Source: Aricia agestis | Lineage: Eukaryota; Arthropoda; Insecta; Lepidoptera; Lycaenidae | Direction: 5' to 3' | Assembly: GCF_905147365.1 (NCBI RefSeq) | Contig: NC_056428.1 | Location: 4,990,001-5,054,000, forward strand | DNA length: 64,000 bases | Shown: in pieces, positions 49,709 through 58,455 of the stretch | How the letters are laid out: each line of letters begins with the position of its first letter | How positions within the stretch are numbered: position 1 is the first letter of the stretch | Translations under genes and position numbers: made by a program | Notes under the pieces: generated by a model | What the model was told of the DNA's origin: nothing | Databases searched by the model: none | Seen by the model: the letters and a program-made list of their open reading frames with translations, nothing else

Positions 49709-52626
49709 CTGGAAAGTATAATAATTAAAATACTTATTAAAAATTATTAAGTACTTACTTATTGACTATTAGCAAAAAAAATTAAAAAAATTACAGCTCT
49801 GTGTATTTCAATTGCTATCAACATGGGCGTACCGAGGGGCGGGCAGCTGCCCCCCCCCCCTGGATCATGTCGACGTCCCTACTAAGTATACTATTTAGTA
49901 CTTTTATCTATAAAAATCAAAAATTAAGAAAACGAATTTTTGCCATTTGTTTGCAATACAATATTTTTACAACTAAAAATTATAAATTTTTTATTCTTTA
50001 TAAACACCTAGCTTATAAAAATCTGATTTGCCCCCCCTGGCCCAGAATCTGGGTAATTTGCCCCCCCTGGCCCAGAACCTGGGTATTTTGCCCCCCCCCT
50101 GGCCCAGGACCTGGGTAGGCCATGGTTATCAATCTCATACGCAAACTCATCACATACAGTTTTCAGCAAAAGACAGCAATTCAAATTAGGGTAGCACAGG
50201 GTAAGCTAGCCCAATCTAGAACTACATAATAATTACTAGAAAAAAAGTTTGTTAGCTTCTTGGTTTGAGAATAGGCCTCGAAAATCGGCTCCTGGCCGAT
50301 TTTGATGATATTTGGCATAAACAAAAAGTAGACCACAACATGACCAAGGATACTAATGCGGAAAAATATACAATTACCGCGCAATAATATTTATGCGCTA
50401 GGAGATCTGAAAGCAACATTTAATCCATACTTTACTTACAAATATTATAAATGCGAAAGTGTCTGTCAGCTGTCTGTCTGTCTATCTGTTACCTCTTCAC
50501 ACCTAAACCGGTGATTTAGCTGAAATTTGGCGTTCAGGAGTCCTGGGAAAGGGCAAGGATACTTTCCATCCCGTAAAAATGTACGGTTTCCGCGCGATAA
50601 ACAAATTTTGGCGCAACAGAGTTGCGGGCGTCATCTACTAGTAAATAAAGAACTCACTTTTCTCATCATCATCCTCGTCTGAACTGGAACAGCTGTCGCT
50701 ATCAGATATTTTGTCCTCTTGCAAGATATCTGGCACATCCACTGTCCCGGTGAGGTCTTCATTGAATCCAGCAATTTTCTTGTACGCCAAATCATCTGTA
50801 TCACCCTCTTTCGCTTTGTTTATATCTCTTTCGTAATTTATAACCTGAAATCATAATAAATTCATCAATAAAAATTTACTTCTCATCTTCAATGTGATAT
50901 TATTTAAATCGCAATTAATAAAATGATAAGTATTATTGTAATCATTTCATTAGATATTACAGTGAAATTATGTAAATAAAACTTGAAGAATTAATTGTTT
51001 TTTCCTTCTCCTGTAAAAAAGCACCTATAGTTAGGAGGAATTAGCAGTAAATTAACGTCTTTATTGCCAGAATGCAATGTAAGTACCACTTAGTAGTTAA
51101 TAGTTATCATGACAAGCAAATTATAATCATGATTAAAAATGTTTTATATTCTTAATTACTATAAAAAAAATATATACTTGTCTTTCAAGAAGAATTAAAG
51201 TTTTGTGAAAAATTTATTAAAATTTGTAAGTTATATAATTACCTCAGTCAATCTCTTAGGAATAAATATTCTTTTGAAAGCTTCCTCCTCAATCTGTTCT
51301 TTAGCTGTCATTTCTTCAAAATCCCTTGAGGCCACTTTCTCCGACAGTTTCTCCATACATTCCTCTAAATTGTTTACAGTGATTGATGCATCGGTTATAA
51401 AATCGAATAACTCCTTGACTGTCAACGTAGCTACACCTTTTTTTCGGAAGAAGTCGGAAATGTTAGTGCAATCTTTCCTCAAAAATTCGTAGGCGTGTGG
51501 ATGGTCGTGTTCAACAGATTGAGACACATCAATTATAACAATATTTCCCCTGTGGTACAGAATATTGAATTCCGAAAGATCTGCATGCACCAGTTTACAG
51601 ATGTTAAACATTTTCCACATCATAGTGATGCAATCTCTGTACAAAGATCTTGCTGTAGATTGCGAGATTTCAACATCCTTGAGTTTGGGTGACGGCCATC
51701 CGTTTTCACCCATGAAGGCCATGACGAGTATGTGGCTTCGTAATATAATGGGTTCTGGTACATTTATACCTGCATTGTAAAGCCTGTGGAGATTTCTCAG
51801 TTCCTTTTCAGCCCAAGTACGAACCATTTTACGAGGATTAGACCTGCAGTATCCGTTGCGAAATCTGTATTCACCGGATACATATTTGTCTCTGTCTTTA
51901 AAAACTAGAATGGATGTTTTGAATATCTTAACGGCATATTCTTTGTCATCCTTGGATATGGCATGGTAAACATTTGCCTCTTTGCCTGTGGATATACAGC
52001 CATTTATTTCATTAATGATCCCCCTATTTAATAGCTTGAAAAGAATCATTTTAGTACGAGGATCCATTACCTGCTCAGCGGTAGCCCGATCGTGTTTATC
52101 TTTCACTCTGAATTTCATCATTTCTGTCTTCCGATCATTCAAATCCATGAACTTTTCAGTTTTATCATTTACTATGGGTTCATATTGCTGTATGTTTATT
52201 TTGTTTATATACTTTTTGAATAGCTTTTCACTGGGCTGGTATGATGTAACTTTGGTTGTGGGGTTTTGTGCATTGACATTATTCTTTTTCGTATTTTGTG
52301 TGGGATCATCGGAGTCATAAAAGTAGTCGTCCGAGTCAATATCATCATCCTCATTATCATCGTCGTCTTTTTTAGGTTCTCCTATTTTGTAAACTGGAAG
52401 TTCTGCAAACTACAAGGACTAGCAGGTTAGATACACTTTGCATACACATTTACGTATTGTTACTCAGTTTAAAACTGTAAAACGTTTTTATTTGGTAAAA
52501 AAGATATGAATTTACTCAGAAAGAAAGTCGTAAGCAAATAAAAACGAAAGAATAGATTCTTACCCGCACAGATTTAACTTTTTTGGTTATGTCCTCTTCA
52601 TAATCACTAAATTGGCCGTCAGACAT
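49551..52626 (-). CDS. RIOK1: RIO1 kinase (RIOK1), 4 exons, 524 codons
   Basis: RIO1 is an atypical ATPase/kinase that acts in the cytoplasm on the last steps of 40S ribosomal subunit maturation (family knowledge). Exons 52626-52564, 52409-51243, 50844-50658 and 49708-49551 join into 524 codons, near the 568 of human RIOK1. An acidic Asp/Glu-rich N-terminus is followed by the RIO domain. It shows the P-loop-like STGKEANVYHA at 161-171, catalytic lysine K182 in YAVKIFK, VMAFMGENGWPSPKLKD at 250-266, the catalytic loop HADLSEFN at 296-303 with D298, and the metal site IIDVSQSVEHDHP with D315. The C-terminus is acidic, then strongly basic (RPRDESPDSKKARKK..KKRR), as in RIOK1. All key residues are intact. 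It converges on ABCG and diverges from black. A TTTATT at 49228 could be its polyadenylation signal. Confidence 0.96.
49823..50116 (+). mobile_element. hAT-like MITE (GGGCGTACCG end), in RIOK1 intron 3
   Basis: GGGCGTACCGAGGGGCGGGC starts it. A tandem TTGCCCCCCCTGGCCCAGAA block (three units) ends it. The same element lies in reverse at 63459-63706. Confidence 0.6.
50437..50643 (+). repeat. Family A copy ending beside RIOK1 exon 3
   Basis: ATATTATAAATGCGAAAGTG to GAGTTGCGGGCGTCATCTAC. Its end is ~15 bp below the lower edge of RIOK1 exon 3 (50658), close to the splice donor. Confidence 0.75.
50658..50844 (-). CDS. RIOK1: RIOK1 exon 3
   Basis: It lies between the acceptor TGATTTCAG and the donor GAGAAAA|GTGAGT. 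It encodes VINYERDINKAKEG, then YKKIAGFNEDLTG, and an Asp/Ser-rich stretch DSDSCSSSDEDDDEK. This is the C-terminal end of the RIO domain region plus an acidic tail. Confidence 0.93.
51243..52409 (-). CDS. RIOK1: RIOK1 exon 2 (most of the kinase domain)
   Basis: This exon of 389 codons starts FAELPVYKIGEP and ends RLTE before the donor GAG|GTAATT. Two AGs compete at its start, TTGTAG and TTTGCAG, 7 nt apart. Only the first keeps the frame open; the second meets a stop within seven codons. The exon holds the acidic stretch, the nucleotide-binding STGKEANVYHA, HADLSEFN and IIDVSQS. Confidence 0.95.
52564..52626 (-). CDS. RIOK1: RIOK1 exon 1
   Basis: It encodes MSDGQFSDYEEDITKKVKSVR, 21 codons, ending in the donor GTGCGG|GTAAGA in phase 0. 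The start is the first ATG after the promoter region and has A at -3 (AAAATGT). Confidence 0.9.
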
Positions 52627-52683
52627 TTTTAGATGGTTTAATGAATAATAATGTCGAAAATACTAAATCCCAGTCTAAAAAAG

Positions 52684-52697
52684 TGCTTTTTATATAT
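52684..52697 (-). promoter_or_regulatory. TATA-like sequence upstream of RIOK1
   Basis: On the - strand, TATATATAAAAAG lies about 60 bp before the RIOK1 ATG. A start of transcription 25-30 bp further on, near 52660, would leave a ~35-nt leader. The region is AT-rich, so a chance match is possible. Confidence 0.3.
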
Positions 52698-53010
52698 ATT
52701 TAAAATGTAAAAGTAACACGAAGACGCACGTTGTTGAACATGACATTTGTCAACAAATCGTGATATTTTGTGACGACTTGACAGTGACATCTGTTTTTTT
52801 TTATTAACTTCTACTTCTCAGCGCTCGGTTTTTTTAAACCATGGCCAGTGTCAAGTAAAATAAGGCAAGAAAACAATATTCTTCTTACAATAATTTTCAT
52901 CATTCTTTTACTATGGGCCAACCGACATGTACCACAACCACACTACAAGCACACTACGTGGTCGGGCGTATATTTCGTATTGTAAATGAACTGGACTATA
53001 TTCACACGTA

Positions 53011-53142
53011 CAGTCTGTCAAAAAAGTCATGAAATTAAAAAGTGGCAACATCGTAGTGTCATCCCTTTCAAATCAATCTAAGAAAAAAGGGATGACACTA
53101 CGATGTTGCCACTTTTTAATTTCATGATTTTTTTACAAACTG
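53011..53142. mobile_element. TA-flanked MITE (mariner-like), copy 2
   Basis: CAGTCTGTCAAAAAAGTCAT and its near inverse ATGATTTTTTTACAAACTG, flanked by TA. Arms of ~55 bp are almost perfect. Confidence 0.75.
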
Positions 53143-53449
53143 TAGGTACCACATATTTTTGCAGTCGTTGTCAACCACTTGTGTGATACCGACCATGTCG
53201 CAACTATATTATACAGGCGAACGGAACTAGTGGGCGACCACATTGTGTCGATGCAATGACAGTGCGCACTGCGAGCACACCGCGCCGCCCACGCTCTTCC
53301 TCCCCCTCCGTTTCTTTCGTACGTTTATCCACATCGCAACTAGGTACTGGCGACAACGCAAGTCGCAACCACGTCGACATTTTGTCGGTACCACAACGCA
53401 ACTACAAAAAGCTGTAGCGAGTTAAAGCGACACCATTCACACGTAGTCA

Positions 53450-53802
53450 GACCCGGATCTACGTTTTAAAAAGGGGGGAGCAGAATCCCAATTTGCATCC
53501 AATCCAAGCAAAAATAGGTGATAATTTTCATGGTCACATAGGTTTTAACCGCAGAACGAGTTCTACGAAACTTTGTTGAATTGAAGTGGCGGTGGTGAGA
53601 AGTCAAGCCGAGGTCCCTGGCGACAAGGGACGCCTCCAAGTCTTTTAGCAACAGATAGAATTCTACGAAACAACGTTGACGGTGCACGCGGCGGTGAAGA
53701 AAGCGGCAATAGATTGAGAGGTGGCCTCCGGCCGCCCCCCAATCTTTGTCGCCCGGGGCAAGTGCACCCTCTCGCCCCCCCCCTGGATCTGGGCCTGCTT
53801 GA
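53450..53802. mobile_element. hAT-like MITE (CAGACCCGGATCTAC end)
   Basis: CAGACCCGGATCTACG on the left and CCCCTGGATCTGGGCCTG on the right are imperfect inverted ends of hAT style. No matching 8-bp flank was found. Confidence 0.5.
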
Positions 53803-54051
53803 CGGCATTTTGTCGTTGCTACGTGGTGTGGTTGTGGTACGTGTAGGTTGGCCCTAAAGTCTAGTCAAAGTCTAAGTAAAAGTCAAAGCAGCCAAGCAGA
53901 AGCGGCGGATTTGGCTGATTTTGGTTCTGAAAAATATACATTCGTGGAAGCCCAGGGGGGGTTTATATTGGGAGAGAGTTGTAATACGAGGTTCACCGGG
54001 TAGTTTGAAATAAAGTATTTTCGTGTACACTTTATTTTTATAAAGTACCTA

Positions 54052-54262
54052 CTAGATGACACCTGCAACTCCGTTGCACCAAAATTAGTTTATCGCGCGG
54101 GAACCGTACATTTTTCCGGGATAAAAAGTATCCTATGTCCTTTCCCGGGACTCAAAAGTATATCCATGCCGAGCAAAATCGGTTCAGCGGTTTGGGCGTG
54201 AAGAGGTAACAAACAGACAGACAGACACACTTTCACATTTATAATATTAGTATGGATTAGTA
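54052..54262 (-). repeat. Family A copy in reverse
   Basis: TAGATGACACCTGCAACTCC to TTTCACATTTATAATATTAG. Preceded by the AAAGTA-type repeat near 54005-54048 and a family C copy at 53895-54003. Confidence 0.75.
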
Positions 54263-56618
54263 TCATGGATAAAGTACCATTGAGGAAATTGATTCCTTTT
54301 GGTCGGATCATGTCTATTTGATGTTAATTATTGTGATCTGTCGGCTGGGTTTGACGTAACGCGACCAAACTACGTAGCTGGTCTCCCATCTGCCTAGGAA
54401 TCAACTTCATTGATAGTACAATTACCTGAAATAATAATAATAATTATTATAAAATTATTTAAATAGCTATTAACTGCAAGCGTTACTAGTACTGATTAAC
54501 ATAATAATCATTTCATAATATTTTTATAAAAAAATATGAGTTGGGCGCGGAGGGCATTTTTGCATCACAAAGACAAAGTAAAAAAACCCGCAATCGTACA
54601 TACTTCTTGGATCTGAATTTCTCGGAGATAGCACGCAAACTAAGCTGGTAGATTGCAATAAATTTGCATTACATGATGTCACAATGCTACAGTACGTTTA
54701 TCTATTTGTTAAAGCTTAGCTTAGGCAAAATACGCAGCAAATCTAATTGATATGACATTGGCAATGAAATCAAATTAGCCTGTACGGTTGAATTGGTAAT
54801 GAAATAAATGTGGAGCCCTGTTTAAAGAGGGGTCTGATTGAGGAATTAAACAATTTAGATCAAATTGGTACGTAAACAGAGGCTGGTGTTCCTAAATTTA
54901 GTATTATTGTCTTGAATAATGGTCTTCGCTCACATTAGCCACAGTTTTTTTTTATTATATAATGACAATCTACGAATAATAAAAACTAAGGAAAAGTAAC
55001 TCCGTCAAAAAACATGCTCAACAATACTTGTCAAAAAAGTGTAAGTACCTTAGGTACCGTACACATTTCAATACATTTGCAATATTTAGGTGACCTTGAG
55101 CGCTACTAGGCTGACGTTACATGACAGATCAAAAGGAACCAAATTTAAAATGGTTATAGCAGAGTAGACAGAATGATAGAGTATGTCGACTTAGAACTGA
55201 TGTTGAAATTTTTAATTTTGACGTATTATGACGAAAATCGTCGCTAGGGTTGTTAAATTGTTACCTACGAATTTAAAACTATGACATATTCGCTGGACGT
55301 GTTCCTCTTTGGTCGTATTGTTATTTGTGTTTTGGCACATGCGATTAAAATTGTCAGAATACAATTTTGAAATCTTTATTTTAAATATTTAAAAATAAAT
55401 TATATCAGCCAGCGCGAGACATTAATTATAATCCTAATCCTATCCTATTCCCACCCGACGAATTTGACAGATATTGAAACCTGTCCGTCTCTTTGCAGTC
55501 GAACTACTGGTCCTTATGTCTATTGTGGTTATAGTATGGGAGTTACGATTCCTTAGTTTTTATTATTCGTAGATGACAATAGAATCATAATCCGTCTCTA
55601 GTACCTACTAGACAATACTTGTAATAAGTATACTGTCTATTACATTTTATGCTGAAACCGCTAATGGTTTAAATGGGCATGCCGACGCTTTAAGTCCCAA
55701 GAAAGGACATAAAAATAATTATTCTACTTCTCACGTGGAAAAATGAAAATTTTCCACGTAAATAACGAACTTGCATCAAAACTAAGTTGCAGGGAACATC
55801 TTTTATCTTATTGTTTTACTTAAGTAAGTACTTAGATTTTTAAGACCTACTCATACTACCTATCTAGGTATTATTATTATTATTATTATTATAATTAATT
55901 TGCAATCGGTTGAGTCACCCTATGGTAAAATGATCTAAGTATATTTTCCGCGTGTCAATATAAAATAGGTAATGATAGATAGATGTGGGACCCCCGGTGA
56001 GTTTTTTATTTTCCTTGTAGATTTTCCTCGTCTTCGGGATTTTGATGTAAACGTACAGGTGTTAAATATAGTAAGTAAAAAATAGGTTTTACTTGGAAGT
56101 AAGTAATGATATTATTATAACCCATAATAATTAAAATAGCTTTATAATCGAAGAAACTGGATTGTTTAGGTAGGTATTCCCAGGTATTTCCTAATTTCCT
56201 TCATGTTTTATACTGACAAAAATTGGTCGCAAAGGTACTAGGTTATGGTATTAGTGTTCTGTGACTAGGTAGGTCTACAATCAGCGAGATTCTTCGACCA
56301 CTTTTAAAACTTTGTTTGCTACTCAAACACATACACATACACATAGTATACAATACCTAAAATAATAGAAAAGACGGTACTTAACCATTTATTAACGCAA
56401 AGGTTTTTTAGTAAAGTTACTAACTTGTGTACGATTCATAAGGCATTGACGGTACCTACGTATAGTAATATGATTAGCCAAATGGCCGGTCATCGCTCCA
56501 AAAAATACATAAGTACGTCCGTTTGGATGGAACCCAACTGCCAAGTTTGTACTTCATAACGTTGGGAACTCTTCTAAACAGCCGCTCTGTTGAAGAATTC
56601 ATGTCTTCAGGCTTCAGC
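54263..56618. other. Intergenic region between RIOK1 and black, largely unique
   Basis: No gene or clear repeat recognised, except a weak family A fragment near 55660-55800 and an ATT microsatellite at 55870-55890. Confidence 0.4.
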
Positions 56619-56817
56619 GGGGCTAAAATGGTCGCTTTGAAGAATCACGATATTATGAATCATAACATGATTCATTTTTCTAAAATCGCAAAATGCAACT
56701 CTGCTTGCAAATCATTTCTGTATTTCTGTACTGATTTGACATTTGTCAGTTTGACAGTTTTGACAATTCATTTGCTGAATTGATTGAGAGGAATTGCTAA
56801 ATGTGACCATTTTAGCC
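56619..56817. mobile_element. GGGGCTAAAATGGTC element, copy 2
   Basis: Nearly identical to 42128-42319, ending GTGACCATTTTAGCC. It accounts for most of an 86-codon frame starting at 56523. Confidence 0.75.
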
Positions 56818-58060
56818 ATACAGGTCTTACTGCAACTTTGTCAACCGTACCTGCTAAATTCTGATTTCCGCATAAGCGCGTTCGTCAGTAAACAATTTTA
56901 AAACTTCTTAAGCTGTATTAAATGAATCAACTGTCTAGTGATTAGGGAATAGGGACTTTTTGCATGCGACACTGGAAAGTTTTCGCATAGGTTTTGCATG
57001 GGACTCCGGGAATTTTTTGCATGGTAGTAGAATAGTGTTAAGTGCTAGGTACTTTACTAATGCATAGTTAAATATTCAGGAAAAATAGCTACAGTGTTTA
57101 AAAATTAACAATGAGTTTAGTATTAAAATATAATTTATGGCGAAAATGTAAGTTAAATTGTTGTGTACCCTCCGGTATACTATTATGTATTAGGTACTCT
57201 GTAATGTGTAATATGTAAGCGACAATACGATGATGCAGTGTTTGCTCCTAATTTTTAAAAGCTTTATTGTTTACTTACTTAAAACTTATTTAAAAATAAA
57301 ACTATTCCGTTATCATCTTAAAAGTCTGAGGGAAAAGTCACTAATCACAAAACCCTATCACTAGACTATTATTGGAAAGGGAACGAAGGGGAAAGGCATG
57401 AAATATTATGTAAACTAGTTCCTAAATTTTTCAATTAAGTATCATATTTTTTTTGCCAATATTGTCGGCTGATCAGTCAACTAACAAAGGCCAGGCTATG
57501 GAGAAACAAAAACCTGATTGAAGGCTAAGACAATGATTTTTTTCATGAAATACGTGCGTCACTAATTGATTTCTAGTTATAATTTAAATTATTATCGTTT
57601 TGCTCTACTTAGACATTTTATTAAAAGGCTGATTATGTTCTCCACCTACTTCGAAAAAGTTGAATTTCGATTCCTATAACTAACTCTAATTTCGACACTT
57701 TTAAAGCAACAATAAAATGTTAAAGCTAAAAGTAGATCACTTTTATTTTTAAGAAAAAGTTTAATCTAAGTTTTAAGCAATAAATAATTAGCACATTCAC
57801 GTAAAGCAGTGTACCATTAATATACATAACAGAGTATTATTTGACACATACACACTAACGAGTTTTGAGACGTATTAGCAAAAATGAGAAGCACTTATTT
57901 TTGCATAAAATTCACCACTTAGACATTATGCACAGACGACTGCAATTTTCGCATATAAAAAGAGTGGTCTAGCATTGCTGATGATGAGAAACCAATGCCC
58001 GATACTTAATTGTTAATTATTTATAATAGAATAACCTTACGAGTGAAGTGGTCTTAATGA
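56818..58060. other. Upstream region of black/ADC
   Basis: AT-rich and without recognised repeats, so regulatory sequence of black could lie here. Binding sites cannot be assigned by eye. Confidence 0.35.
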
Positions 58061-58062
58061 AG

Positions 58063-58087
58063 TATATAAGTCCCGCGCAGGTTCAGT
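58063..58087 (+). promoter_or_regulatory. Candidate core promoter of black/ADC (TATA-like and TCAGT)
   Basis: TATATAAG at 58063-58070 is followed by TCAGT at 58083-58087, the arthropod initiator consensus. The spacing of 22 bp from the first T to the initiator A is shorter than the usual ~30. Start of transcription could instead lie near 58094. A leader of about 100 nt would result. Confidence 0.45.
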
Positions 58088-58109
58088 GATTGGTCAAAAC
58101 GATTCACTC

Positions 58110-58133
58110 ATGGCGACGGCCGGCCGCTGCTAA
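58110..58133 (+). promoter_or_regulatory. Short upstream ORF in black/ADC leader
   Basis: ATG at 58110 opens a 7-codon frame, MATAGRC, ending at TAA 58133, 64 nt before the main ATG. It has C at -3 and G at +4 (CTCATGG), a moderate start context. If the leader begins near 58085, this uORF is inside the mRNA and could dampen translation. Confidence 0.4.
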
Positions 58134-58197
58134 AATAATAATATTTTATAATAATAGTATTATTTAATAACAATAGAATTATTTAATAGTTGAAAAA

Positions 58198-58455
58198 ATG
58201 CCTGCCGATTCAACAATCTTTGCAGCGGAGGTAAAAGTTGAAGATCATTTCCAAAGCCTGCCAGAGAGATCCAAGCATGAGGACTTTATTCGGCGTGCCG
58301 TGGATTTGTTGGTGGAGAGGGTGGTCTTCGGAAGGTCCACCAGGACGTCCAGGGTGGTGGAATGGGCAGCTCCGGATGATATCAGGAAGTGTATCGACCT
58401 GAAACCCAGGGAGGGTCCGGTTTCGCACGAACAACTTTTGGTGCTAATGGCTGAT
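58198..58455 (+). CDS. black: black/ADC exon 1
   Basis: It opens at ATG 58198 in the good context AAAAATGCC, encodes 86 residues and ends LVLMAD before the donor GAT|GTGAGT. It includes FIRRAVDLLVERV and VVEWAAPDDIRKCIDL, the N-terminal helices common to GAD/CSAD/black. It lacks the long low-complexity N-terminus of some fly homologues. Confidence 0.87.

Larger units (their letters stand above)
52915..53854. mobile_element. TIR element upstream of RIOK1 with two nested insertions
   Basis: GGGCCAACCGACATGTACCA and TGGTACGTGTAGGTTGGCCC are inverted ends with ~35-bp arms. Inside are a TA-flanked MITE (53011-53142) and a hAT-like MITE (~53450-53802). Confidence 0.65.

Noticed and set aside
49801..50118. 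Frame with repeated CPPWPRIWV-like units inside RIOK1 intron 3
   Set aside because: It is the tandem end of a hAT-like MITE, found also in reverse at 63459-63706; the spliced RIOK1 frame excludes it.
56523..56783. 86-codon frame upstream of black
   Set aside because: Two thirds of it lies in the dispersed element at 56619-56817, which has a near-identical copy in an ABCG intron.
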